This document shows, piece by piece, positions 22,249-33,266 of a stretch of DNA of 64,000 bases (position 1 is its first letter; each line of letters opens with the position of its first letter). The stretch covers positions 15,612,258 through 15,676,257 of the forward strand of contig OY821747.1 of assembly GCA_963682055.1 (NCBI GenBank), written 5' to 3'. Both the position numbers and the translations under genes were made by a program. The notes beneath the pieces are model-generated. The model was not told where the DNA came from and did not search any database. It was given only the letters and a program-made list of their open reading frames with translations. This DNA comes from Primula veris. Its lineage: Eukaryota > Streptophyta > Magnoliopsida > Ericales > Primulaceae.

Positions 22249-23240
22249 TGATTAGACCACAAAATGGTCATTTTCATAGGTTAAAATGATAATATATAGC
22301 ATTGTTTTGTTGTTATTTCAGCTTCTTCAAGCCATATTTAGTGTTTTATTTGCGGTTTATTTGCACATTTTTATATTATTGCAGAAAAAACTCATGGAAT
22401 TAATAGAAAAATGAGGCAAAGACGCAAGAAAACCAAATGATGGACCAAAAGTGAAGAAACTAGGAGATAAAGGACCCACAAGAGAAGCCCAAAGTTATCC
22501 AAATGAATACTAAAGAAGTAAACACAAAAGAACATTCTGGAAGCTGACCTGATCAATCCACTTGACCGGTTCAATTGACCGGTCAGGCCGAAGGTGATTT
22601 AACAAGTTGGTTTAAATTCGTAGGTCATATAAATAGATATTTTTCCAGAGTTGTATACACGTTTTCAACACAATTTTTCAGCAGCTTTTCATCCCAATTC
22701 GTCCTAGAGGGAGAAGAGACAAAAAACATAAAAATAGAGAGTTTGTGCACGAATTCTCCATTTTACCGACTTTGTTTTGTAAGTTCATTATTTATTATTA
22801 TTTTTCAAGTTGTTTTTAGTATCCCTACTACTCTATTTGCATGTCTACTAGTTGTTTGCATCTTATTTAGCACTAGTCCAGCTTCTCTTGCATGTTTACT
22901 AGTTAAAACCCATTAATAACGCATCACCATTAATTATTAATCGATTAACGCCGCATGCACTTTTATTTGGGTAGATATGAACTTAAAAATGCTTCTAATA
23001 AATTGAGGTTTAATTGTTCAAACTTTGATGAATCGACCCGTTGGATTGACAACCCAACCGCTAACGCTCTCCTCTTTAATTTTATTTAGCAAATTAATTT
23101 GACATGCTTAGGAATTGGCGAGTATCTAGAAAACCACACGATTACTCGAACAATAACTTGGGTGTTTTACCCAAGAAATACTACTGCTACCTCCATGCTC
23201 CTGCGAGACCCTCACGTGTAAAAATAACACATTCGAGTGG
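22249..23240 (+). mobile_element. gypsy 5' LTR (about 1 kb)
   Basis: Begins TGATTAGACC at 22249 and follows the LTR family seen on the minus strand at 11481 and 55894. It carries a GACCGGTCAG site near 22580. The end lies shortly before the primer-binding site at 23253. Confidence 0.75.
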
Positions 23241-23252
23241 CAGCCAGTATTT

Positions 23253-23270
23253 TGGCACCGCTGCCGGGAT
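23253..23270 (+). other. tRNA-Asp-type primer-binding site
   Basis: TGGCACCGCTGCCGGGAT resembles the complement of the plant tRNA-Asp 3' end, the site used by Athila-like and related gypsy elements (TGGCGCCGTTGCCGGGGA). Confidence 0.7.
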
Positions 23271-23640
23271 CTACCATTGCTATATAGTCAATTCCATAAT
23301 TTTAGATATCATTTGCTTATTTACTATATTTTCAAGCCTTTAATATAAGTCAAAATCTCCATTTTGGCAAAGACCTAATCTGATCCAACTTTTATTATGT
23401 CTCAGACCTGACCGGTCAATCTAACCGGCTAGGACTGTATGACCTGTCACCCTAACTGGTCATACCAATGTAATTGGATACATAACATATTACACTTCAT
23501 AAATCCTGACTTAACTCTTTGTTAAGTCATAATAGATCCCCTTTGATATTTTGCCCGTTCTTTAGTTAGGGAACACCCTGAGTTACAAGCTCTTTTAATC
23601 GAAGCTCCGTCGGATTTACACAACACTAACTCATCAGCTA

Positions 23641-24200
23641 CCATGTCTCATCACATCAATGAGGACAAAGAGGGGATTCCGCCTTATACCAGAAACAATG
23701 AAGATCCACCTAATGAGGGAAATCCACAACCACCTCACCAAGACGAAGAACGAAGTATCCAACATTTTTTAAATCATGTTCGTCCGAACAGACCAACCTA
23801 CATTGTCTTACCAACTAATTAGCAAGGATTCATAGTCCAACCTCAGATGCTCTCACGCATCCCTACCTTCCGAGGTATGGAATCTGAAAACCCCTACAAC
23901 CACATCGCCGAATTTAAATCCATATGCGATCTACAAGTAGCACGAGGCATGTCAATGGATATCATTCACCTTAAGCTATTTAACTTCTTGCTTGCCGACA
24001 AAGCCAAAGATTGGTTTAACAGTCTACCTCCATACTTTATCCATGGTTGGAAAGAAATGATGTAACCATTTTTGCAAAAATTCTTCCCAGCTAGCCGATC
24101 CATGGCAATACAACAAAAAATCCAAAACTTAAGGCTGAAGTCCCAAGGGACCTTTTAAAACATGTGGGGAGAGATTTAAGGATCTTAACCCGCTTGTCCC
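23641..24200 (+). pseudogene. gypsy gag remnant
   Basis: From ATG 23641 (MSHHINEDKEGIPPYTRNNE) the frame reads a short acidic/proline-rich leader, hits TAG at 23820, then continues with RIPTFRGMESENPYNHIAEF and LADKAKDWFNSLPPYFIHGW, the retrotrans_gag core of Athila-like elements. A second stop (TAA at 24063) follows. Later stops end any reading. Confidence 0.8.
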
Positions 24201-24390
24201 TACCATGGTTACGAGGCTGACATGCTCTTCAATTTTTCTCCTTTTTACTAACGCCACATATGAGAGACATGATCGAGTCACACACTAGAGAAGATTTTAA
24301 TACCTATTTAGTACAACGCTCATTCGACTTCTTCGACAAGCTAGCATATTAAGCCAAAGGGTGGGAATTGAGTCCATCTAACAGGGACCC

Positions 24391-25735
24391 ATGAGACCAA
24401 CTGTAAGCAAAAGGCCTATTCTACCTCGAGGAACCCATTCCACTGGAATATTGGCATCCAATACCACAAAACAATTGAGACCAAAATATGGGTCAAGCAC
24501 AAGAGACCGCAGACCTCGTTGGAGGAAAAATAAGAAAGATGTGGAGAAGGAAGTAGAAACACAAAAAGAGGATGGGAATAAGCCCAAAGACGTAAACTTA
24601 AAGAAGCCCACAAAGGTTTGGATCAAAAAGGATAGGAGAATGGTGAAAAACGATAATCCTTTTAAGAGAGCCTTGTTCACTGAGGACGAAGATACACAAC
24701 TAAAATGTTAGGTAGACAAATAGGTCAAAGAAGAAATGGAAACAATGATCACGCAGGGAGTGCTTCGTCGCCCAACCCTGAAAGGCGTCGAAGAATATAG
24801 CGAAACATGTTTTGGTGATCTAGATTTAGAGGCACTATCATGCTTGCCCAAATGAAAAGTGGGTAATGTGAGTGAATTAGATTAACTATTCCCATATGTG
24901 AGAAGTGTCACAAAAGAGGAACTCATGAGTATAATGACGGGGAAGATCTTGGATAGTGATAAAGGCTACAAATATACAGATGTGCCCAAGGGAGTAGACC
25001 CTCATGGTCTTCCACTCTATCTACCGAGCTATATGGGTAGATTTTTAAAGCACCCATGCAATCAAGTTGCTAATAGCATCAATTTTCCAACGGTGACCAT
25101 GGTAATTGGTGACCGTCCTATCGATAGAGTCTTGATCAACACAGGTGCATTTGCAAATATAATGCCCGAAAGGATTTTCTATGCACTCGGTCTAAAAAAG
25201 CTACATCGTTACAACAAAAGAATAATGATGGCAGACAGCCACAAATCAGGGAAGGCCCACAGGATAGCCAAGGAGTTGAGTTGTTGGATCACGACTTCGT
25301 TCACATCTTGGACTTTAGTGTCTATGATATACCCTTAGAACACTCTCAAAGTAGACTAAACAAAGTGATACTAGGGGCATCATTCTTAAGAGCATCTCAA
25401 GCAATGATCGACTATAGGAGTCAAGAGGTCTTGATACATTGTGCAAATCGATGCATCGCCTTCGAAATCCCAATGTTTGTTGGAGGCATTCAATGTTTCC
25501 ACGAAAAGTCTTTAAATGAAACGCTCAAGAAGCACAACCATCCTTTGTTGTAAATGTTTTCAACCTATCAAAGAAGGTTAGAAAATTCTTTTTCTTGGAT
25601 CCACCGCGGTCTAATGCTACATGCCAGTTTGGACTGGATACAAATGGATACAACACAAAGTAGGAGTTATCAGATCCAGAAGAAAAAGAGCTTGCGTTAG
25701 TCACGACAAGTGACAAAGCACAAAAGAACAATGGT
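24391..25735 (+). pseudogene. gypsy gag C-terminus and aspartic protease, no RT
   Basis: 24391-24711 is a basic, Lys-rich stretch (RWRKNKKDVEKEVE). 24898-25338 gives VLINTGAFANIMPERIF, the protease active site with the catalytic Asp replaced by Asn. After a frameshift, 25281-25553 gives VILGASFLRASQAMIDYRSQ. Reverse transcriptase, RNase H and integrase are missing, so the element is non-autonomous. A partial duplicate lies at 21120-21835. Confidence 0.75.
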
Positions 25736-25739
25736 CATT

Positions 25740-26170
25740 CTGTTCCTTGCTAAAACCACCATCTTTCCACCATCACTTCCATTTGTATATATTATGCTTT
25801 ATTCTTTTGTATATATATTTGCATTTTAGTCCACATGGAGTCTCTTTGAGTTCCCAACTCTGATGATGTTTTCTTTCTTCCAACAGGGATGACACTCAGT
25901 TTTAGTTGGGGAGAGGGGATACACTTTCGTTCGTTCTCATGGAGTGAAATTATTCTAATTTTTCTACTTTTTTTTTTGTATTTTTACTTAGTTAAAAACC
26001 CCATTTATTTTCCTTTTTTTTTATAAAAATCCCAAAAAAAAAAAAAAAAACAAGACCAAAAAAATAGTTGAGTCTTTGTTTTAACTCTTACTTGAGGGAA
26101 ATTTTTAAGAAGTTGTAGATTTTATATGATTTTATGCCACATTTGAGTTTTATATTTCCTTTTTACTGTT
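25740..26170. other. non-coding gypsy 3' sequence, A-rich tract
   Basis: Contains CAGTTTTAGTTGGGGAGAGG (about 25888-25907), a possible polypurine tract, and an A run at about 26033-26051. No LTR follows. No gene is seen. Confidence 0.4.
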
Positions 26171-26668
26171 TTTATTAGACGGGCGCAAGGAAAATAGAAG
26201 AATTAATCAAAGACTGCAGCACTGCAGTCCTGACTGGACCAGCTAGCCGGTTGGTTGATGTAATTGCTGATTGTCGTGATGAAATAAAGTCGCTTACAAA
26301 AAATTCTAATGAACTTGAACAAGAACAAAAAGAAAGAACTCCATCCTACAATAACGAAACACCAAACATTCAAGACTCGAAAAACCCACCTTTTTGAGAA
26401 TAACAAAAGGGGAGAAAGAATTAAAAATTTAGCACAAGAGTCTTGATGTTATTTATCTTTACTAATGGTATTTCATTTTGGGAAATTCTATAATTACCGT
26501 TGTCTATTATTTCTAAACGAACTTAATAAAGTTATATTTTTTATGCGTACTTGTCTATATTTTATGCAGTTTTATATGTACTTGATTATAATGAATTGAT
26601 ATATTTAGGTAGAGAAAGTAATTAAACTAAATTATAAAAGTTTTGTAATTCTGAAAAAAGGGGGAGAC
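26170..26668 (+). mobile_element. copia 3' untranslated region and polypurine tract
   Basis: Non-coding DNA ending in AAAAAAGGGGGAGAC (about 26654-26668), a copia-type polypurine tract directly before the LTR start at 26669. Confidence 0.6.
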
Positions 26669-27985
26669 TATTGAAACTCTTTGTAATTAACAAAAGTTTG
26701 TGGACCCATTCGTAATTAAAAAAACTTTTGATGAATAATAAAATGCATATAATTTAACTTAATGAAAGTTCATTCATCTTACTAACATTTACACGAATTC
26801 CATTCCTAATGCCACCGCTCGCCTTTTCCCATGTTAAACTAGAGAACTGCGCTTACGCCTTTTGTTCACACCAATTATTCCCACTCTAGTTGGAGTGCTG
26901 CTTGCTATAAATATCTTTTGGAGGAAAGATGATGTCAGAAATGTTTTTTATTATATTATGAAAGTAGATGGATAACAACAAGAAAACGCTTTCAAAATAT
27001 GCTTTTGAAGTGAAAGTCAGTTTTTCAGATTAAAGAGTACGATAAATACATTTGAAATGTAAGAGAAAAGAACAAACTCAAATGACCAAATTGAATTAAG
27101 AAATTATTCAATATACAGAACAATCCAACCAATTAGATTGTAATGTAACCGGTTAGGTTATGCATATATGGAAAGATCAGCAACGATTTTGGAAGACTTG
27201 GAAATGATTCAAAATAATTTCAAAACTTGCAAAGGAACATTGGAGGATATTCTCAGAGATGAGATGAGTTTTATAATGAATATTATAAACCATAAGTGTC
27301 ATCAAGGCACGAGATATTCAAGATTCAAAACAGCTAACCGTTAGACCAAATATACACAACCCAACCGATTAAACTGAAGATCAAGCGCAAGCTTATATAT
27401 TTTATTTTTGCTTATTTGCAAGCCTTTGAAAGATAAAAGTCCATTCGTTAAGCATTCAACGATTGATCCAAACTCTACATATAGTTTATATACATATTTT
27501 CCAAAGAGCTTGAGTGGTTTTAAACTCTTGATTGTCTCATAACCTTTATAGTTCATTCAAAGAGTCGAGATTATTTCCAATTTTTGTAATACTATTGTAT
27601 AAGCCTAGATAAAGGGTTTGTGTTTAGAGAGAGGTTCGCTTTTCCCTTTAACGAAAACTGTTGTAAATGGTATCTCTGTCCTTGAAGGAAGAGAAGTTGT
27701 ATGAGTACGCTATCCTTGAAGGAAAATTAATAAATCTCAAGATATGTTGGGATTTGGGGACAATTTGTAGTGATTGAGGCGAACCTGGATAAATCTAGTT
27801 TGTCATTTACTTTCTAGCACTTCTACTTACTTGTCCCTTTATATATATTGTGCTTATTGTTTATATCTATACATATATATTTGGGACTTGCCTTTGTGTA
27901 AAAGAGATCTTAGACCGAAGAAAATGTCTAGATCATTTCATTGTTGATTTGATCTCAATGACGACAGGTGAAATCGATCGGACTG
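26669..27985 (+). mobile_element. copia 3' LTR (about 1.3 kb)
   Basis: Starts TATTGAAACT and matches the LTR at 16421-17570, but has about 200 bp extra near 26790-26990. It carries TGTAACCGGTTAGG (27146) and related sites. A (TA)n tract follows at 27988, and the 3' border is not sharp. Confidence 0.7.

Positions 27986-27987
<2 letters not shown>

Positions 27988-28033
<46 letters not shown>
27988..28033. repeat. (TA)n microsatellite
   Basis: About 23 uninterrupted AT dinucleotides. Confidence 0.98.
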
Positions 28034-28039
<6 letters not shown>

Positions 28040-28107
28040 ACATAAAAGTTTTAAAAAACAACCAGAGTGGGGTTTTTCTGCAAAAAAATAAAAAGTTTTG
28101 GATAAAA

Positions 28108-28860
28108 TGTAATGATCTTAAGGGTAGTGTAGTGTAAACTACATTATCCGACAACAGTAGTGTATGCTACCTTTGTGTTGTATATAACTCTATAGATACC
28201 CTCGCTTAGTTAACTGATTTTCTAGGGTTGTTATTAGAGCCGACACTACAATCTAACGCAGTGCGCCAAAAGAGAGACGTCGGGATTGCAGTGTTCGACC
28301 GGGGCTAGTTTTCTAGTACAAAGCATGTCCACGGGGAACAGAATGGGTGATGCCATGATTGCAGTGTTCGATCAGGACTAGATATCAGGATGAAGCCTAC
28401 CTACATTATCGCAGGTTTTAAAGCTTAGAGGATTGTAATGATCCTAAGGGTAGGAAGAAATTTGGCCAAAGTGGACAATATTGGCGGTAGGAAACAAATG
28501 GTAGTGGTTTGGTCAGAGGACTGGGCCGTTATAACTGGTATCAAAGACGACACCACAATCCAATGCATGTGACACGCAGCCTGCCAAAAGGGAGACTCCA
28601 GAATTGCAGTGTTCGACCGAGGCTAATCTGCTAGTACAAAGCCCGTCCACGAGGGACAGAAGGGGTGATGCCGGGATTGCAGTGTTCGTCTGAGACTAGA
28701 GATCAGCATGAAGTCTGCCTGGATAGTCGCAGGTTGCAGAGCATGGTGGATTGTAATGATCCTAAGGGTAGTGTATTGTAAACTACATTATCCCACATCG
28801 GTAGTAAGCTACCTTTGTGTTATATATAACTCTATAGGCACCAGTTTTCTCGGGTGAGTA
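28108..28860 (+). mobile_element. TRIM-like element: three LTR-like and two internal units
   Basis: TGTAATGATC(C/T)TAAGGGTAG recurs at 28108, 28434 and 28752. Between them are two ~200-bp internal segments sharing ATTGCAGTGTTCGACCG, TACAAAGC.(C/T)GTCCACG and GGTGATGCC. The middle LTR-like unit ends GGGCCGTTATAAC and is followed at 28536 by TGGTATCAAAG, a methionine-tRNA-type primer-binding site. The first and third units share AAACTACATTATCC and TATATAACTCTATAG. The CCCACATCGG motif at about 28793 is common in plant TRIMs. No coding capacity. Confidence 0.7.
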
Positions 28861-29752
28861 AGTTTATGTTGAACAAGTATCTCAGGCATGGCATGAAAGG
28901 TTAAGTAAATTTCTTGTTAGAAAGGCTTTCTAAGGGAACATCAGACACCACATATTTTTCAAAGAAGAAAGGAGAGAATTTATTGCTACTACAAATATAT
29001 GTCGATGATATTATATTTGGTGCTAATAACACTTCCATGTGTAAAAAATTTGCTAAGATTGTGGAGGCATAATTCGAGATGAGCATGATGGGAGAACTTA
29101 ACTACTTCTTAGGACTAAAAATCAAACAAATAAGTGAATGAAACTTCATCTATCAAGACAAGTAGACCACAAACCTCATAAAGAAATACAATCTGAGCAA
29201 ATCTAAGATAGGAAAAATGCCAATGAGTCATGGAACGACACTCAATGTGGACAAGGAAGGGAAGTATATCGATAAAAAGACATATCGAGGTATGATTGGA
29301 TCCCTACTTTGTTCAACAAAAAGTAGATCTGATATAATGTTTAGAGTATGTCTCTGTGATATTCAAATATGATCCATAAGAATCTCATGTTATTGTCGAC
29401 AAATGGATTCTTAGATATCTCTTAGGAACAACCAACCTAGGATTATTCTACCCTCAAAATTCAAACCTAGAATTTGTAGGTTCTTCTGATTCCAACTTTG
29501 CTATTAGTACAATCGACCGCAAGAGCACTAGTGGTACATGTCATTTTCTTGAACAATCACTAATGTCTTGGGGAAGCAAGCACTACAAGAAAAATACTCT
29601 AGGCCGACAAAAAAATTTCGTCGCTAAAGCTGATATTTCGTCGCCTAAACATTTAGGTGACAAAAATTTCGTCGCTAAGACTCCGTCGCGTATGTACTGT
29701 CGGGCGGGAACCTCGCGACGAAAATTGAATTCGTCGGCCAAGTTTTACTTTT

Positions 29753-29925
29753 GCCGACGAATAGGGCGACAAAAACTGTTTCGTCGGGCATGTTTAATTT
29801 TTGCCGACGAATTGGGCGACAAAAATTCGTCGGACAAGCTTCACTTTTGCCGACGAATTGGGCGACAAAAACTGTTTCGTCGGGCAAGTTTAATTTTTGC
29901 CGACGAATTAGGCGACAAAAAATGT
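29753..29925 (+). repeat. CACTA subterminal repeats
   Basis: GCCGACGAAT(T/A)(G/A)GGCGACAAAAA occurs at 29753, 29803, 29849 and 29899 (spacing 50, 46, 50). TTCGTCGG(G/A)CA between them is the inverse of TGCCGACGAA, so neighbouring units can form hairpins. Such arrays are where CACTA transposase binds. Confidence 0.8.
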
Positions 29926-30383
29926 TCATTACTAGATTTGTTCCGACGAAAAATTTCGTCGCTATATGTGAATCATAAGGTCACAAAGAATTGACTTTCC
30001 TTCTTGATCTATAATTTCTGCCAAAAATAACATTTATTTCACTATTAATAACCAAAATTATCAAAATCATTATTGTTAAACACAAATCATCAATTTTTCA
30101 TTATTAAACAAAGTTCATTCTAATAAAAACAAGTCATCAAATTCACCATGAATAAACTAAGATCACCAAATTCACTGCTAGTAAACACCCAAACTCATAT
30201 TAATATATGGCAGGATTTAGATAATGTAAATGCTTTATACAATAATAAACGGCAATCTACATCAGGATTCTGACATAAATTTGTATAAATCCCGGAACAA
30301 AATCTCCACTATATATATCATCAGGATTCTCACTTCTCACAAATTTTATGCATAAACATCAATAAAAAACGGTACTTTCGAAT

Positions 30384-30836
30384 TCAGGTGGTATGAGCAC
30401 CATGTGTTAATATCCCTGTACCCTCCACGGCCCATTTCGTTGCAGGATTTTCAGGTGCAACAAAACCTTCAATTACAATATTAGGAGGTTGCTCAAGGCC
30501 CACACTAGAACCTGTTGTGACCGTATTATTGTGATTATAAGGATTAAACCACAACGAAATTTCACTAAGTCTTTGCCTTCTTATAGCAGCAACAGCATCA
30601 GGATCAACACCGTAATTTGTAACCGCCGGGGACGGGTTAGGTACCCTATTTACCGTCCTTTCCCTCAAAACTTCATAATCCTTTAAAGCAGTGATGAGTT
30701 TCTTAAAATCCTCGCTTTTAATGTTTTCTGCGACACATCCGCATATTTTGCAAATAGTTGACCCATGGTTTACAAACCATTTAAGAGCACAAAGACGGCA
30801 ACCCAAGCTTCGGAAATCCTTGAATCCTCTGCACAT
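30384..30836 (-). pseudogene. captured fragment of a RINGv (MARCH-like) zinc-finger gene
   Basis: A 150-residue minus-strand frame. The N-terminal part has CRG...CRLCALKWF..HGSTICKICG, matching the second half of plant RINGv domains (Cys spacing and the Trp-Phe pair). The following part has KLITALKDYEVLRERT and GVDPDAVAAIRRQRLSEISL, typical of the region after RINGv in this plant family. Just upstream on the minus strand is TGTGACTGTTTCAG, an intron acceptor, so the piece is genomic and includes intron sequence. The first RING cysteines are missing. The frame is open but has no obvious promoter. Its function as a RING protein is unlikely; a chimeric transcript is possible. Confidence 0.65.
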
Positions 30837-30989
30837 CTGAAACAGTCACAAAGTCCACTATTTCTCCTTCTTCTTAAGAAACAATCATATGTTTATTTAT
30901 CAACTGCTGAAGTGGAATATATAGCCAAGTGAGCTTGTTGTACATAGATATTGTGGATGCGACAATAACTGCTAGACTATGGTTGTAGC

Positions 30990-32199
30990 TCCGGTGACCT
31001 CGTCGGAGCTCTGACGGACCGTCGTTGCCAACCTATGGAAAGTTGTGGGTCAGAGTATGGGGACAAACTTTGATTAGGGAGAGAGAGAGTTGGATTGGAG
31101 TGTGATGGTTTCCAGATGAGCAGAGATATAAAGAGTTGGTAGAGAAAGACCAAAAATAGAAAGTAAAACTTAAATGGAATAAATAGCACTTTTTTGGCAG
31201 ATATATACCAAAATAGCACTTTTTTGGTATATTGAACCTTATTTGGATTTTTTTTGGAATTACCCCTAAAAAATGTGATAAATACAATAAATTTAATTTA
31301 TTTGAAATTCGGGGTCAGTATGTGACCACAAACTGTCAAGATGATATATACCTTATTTTGTTAAAAAGTATAGTTTATTTATGAAACGTGTTGAACTTCA
31401 ATTTTTTTTTTCTTATTATGCATTATGACTCGGTAACAATTTAATTATTTTCTTAATATGCTGGAGACCGTGAACCCTTCTTATCCTTTGATCGACAGAC
31501 ACTGTAGCCTTCTTACTCTTCTTTATTTTTCCTATAAAAAGGGTCGTTTGTCCAAATATTCGATTCCCATAATATCTCTTTAATACTTTTAGAACACCAC
31601 CCCCCCCCCCCCCTCTAAAAGTCGATTTGTCGCACTAGTAAGTTTCTTAGTAATCTCTAAAAAATATGGTTGCTTAGGTTTTTGTTCACACAGAACGATC
31701 AATAATGTTTATTAATTAAACTCTATCTTCCATTTAAATATGTTTTTTTGTGCAACTTTATATGCGCTTACATTTACTCCTTTAATATTTATCTAGCTTG
31801 TTCTTGATATTAATTAGCATTTATAAGTTTATTTGTTCACCGTACTGAGAATTTTCACAATTTTATATGTTCTGATAATTTGTGCAAAATAACTTTTTTG
31901 TTAACATACATGCCAGAAATTTGACAAATTATTCTTAAAAAAAGGCTTTCTTCCTTTTATCTAAAATTAATTATTATTATTTTGAAATAAGCGCTATATA
32001 CCCAAAATTAATATAAAAATAAATATTGAAAAAGTTCCCAAGAAAAAAAGCACATTGATAGCTTAGGTCCCTATTCTGCCATTTTTTTTAAATTTTTAGC
32101 AGAAAATAGTTTATTAGGACTTTATTAATTATTTTGTAAATGTGATAGAGATTTTTTTAGTAATTGATTGCCTAACTAATTGTAATAATAAAATTTTAG
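30990..32199 (+). other. upstream region of the HD-Zip locus, no gene seen
   Basis: AT-rich. It contains a small repeat AATAGCACTTTTTTGG (31181 and 31213) and a 14-C run at 31600-31613. AAATTTTAG|G at 32191-32200 looks like an intron acceptor in the 5' untranslated region just before the ATG, so the transcript probably starts upstream. Confidence 0.5.
31533..31541 (+). promoter_or_regulatory. candidate TATA box of the HD-Zip locus
   Basis: TATAAAAAG about 0.67 kb before the ATG. This fits a promoter with a 5' UTR intron ending at 32199. AT-rich context makes chance matches common. Confidence 0.3.
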
Positions 32200-33237
32200 G
32201 TGTTAATAATGTCTTCTGGGTTGAGGCTTCCGTGTGGTCAGGTTTATGGGAATGAAGTCGGCTTCCAATCCCCATCGACACATACAATCGAAAGGCATCA
32301 GGTAAAACATGCTTATAGCATTATATTTATTAAAAAATTAATCTAATTGTGATGGTATACGGTCCCAAATCTCATGCCTATTTTCTTGAATATTTGTGAA
32401 GAATATTGTAATAAAATAGACATTTATTTTGGGACAAAAGCAGTACATGACATAGATTTTGAAATAATCATGCACAAATATCTCTACTAGACATGTTTTA
32501 AATCTTAAAAATCTTAAGATTTAGTTCAATTTTTTTTTTAAGTTCAGTCTCAGAAATTTTGCACAAACGCAAGAGTAACTCAGTAGACCGTTATTTTATA
32601 GTCAAAATGTATACAACTACAATTATATGTCAAAAATTAAATTATAAGGTACACTATCGATGGTAATTTGTTATATTAAACAGAGTCCGTGACTAAACTT
32701 CGTAAATAATAATTTCTTTTTGATGTTTTAGACTTTATTATATTCATGTATATAATATTTATTGAGCATATATAATTATTTACGTTTTTAAGTAATTCTT
32801 ACCCTTTAGTAAATCTAGAAAACTCTTCAGTGATGCTTTACCGTTTAATATATTGTTAATTTCCCAACTTGACTGGACTTGATTCATGCATTGTGTGCCT
32901 ACCGTTCAACTATTTAACATCGGTAGCTTCAGTATTTCTAAATTCCTTCCATCATACATGATCCAGTAATTTATTTTTATTTTACTACAGGGTTCGCCTA
33001 ATGTGGCTGACAATCAGTTTATGACCCCTACAATGAGCCTGGGCGTTGTGGAAACCGATGGTACAAGGGTCAGAGATGGAGATAGCAACGATGTTGTGTC
33101 TGGAGAAGAACCGGTTGAGAATGTAGGCGGAAGCACCAGTCGTGGTACTGGGAAGAAGAAACACCACCGCCATAGTGCCTACCAAACTCAAGCACTCGAA
33201 AAGTAAGTCCATCTCGAACTTTTTGTGCGTGAGTGTG

Positions 33238-33266
33238 TGGGTGGGTAGGTGGGGCGGGGGGCGGGG
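33238..33266 (+). other. G-rich tract after exon 2 (G-quadruplex candidate)
   Basis: Four or more G runs (GGGTGGGTAGG, GGGGCGGGGGGCGGGG) lie 36-64 nt after the exon 2 donor in an otherwise AT-rich intron. The tract is unusual in composition for the locus. Confidence 0.6.

Larger units (their letters stand above)
29581..30875 (+). mobile_element. CACTA-like element carrying a gene fragment (Pack-type)
   Basis: The left end is CACTACAAGAAAAATACTC, the classic CACTA terminus. AAG flanks both sides (29578-29580 and 30876-30878), the 3-bp duplication expected. Subterminal repeats of TTTGCCGACGAATTGGGCGA follow. The right end reads TTCTCCTTCTTCTT and lacks the expected TTCTTGTAGTG, so the 3' terminus is lost or replaced. 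A host-gene exon lies inside on the minus strand. No transposase. Confidence 0.75.
28860..30990 (+). pseudogene. copia RT/RNase H remnant split by a CACTA-like insertion
   Basis: 28860-29580 reads LLLQIYVDDIIFGANNTS (YVDD), GELNYFLGLKI, KTYRGMIGSLL, TIDRKSTSGTCHFLEQSL and SWGSK. The reading resumes at 30876 with KKQSYVYLSTAEVEYIAK, the next conserved RNase H block. Multiple stops make it non-functional. The clean split between SWGSK and KKQ defines the insertion at 29581-30875. Confidence 0.85.

Noticed and set aside
27850..28137. 95-codon open frame over the TA microsatellite
   Set aside because: Its IYIYIY run is translated (TA)n.
29563..29994. 143-codon open frame (with overlapping antisense frame)
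   Set aside because: Translation of the CACTA subterminal repeats fused to a copia RNase H piece; not a gene.
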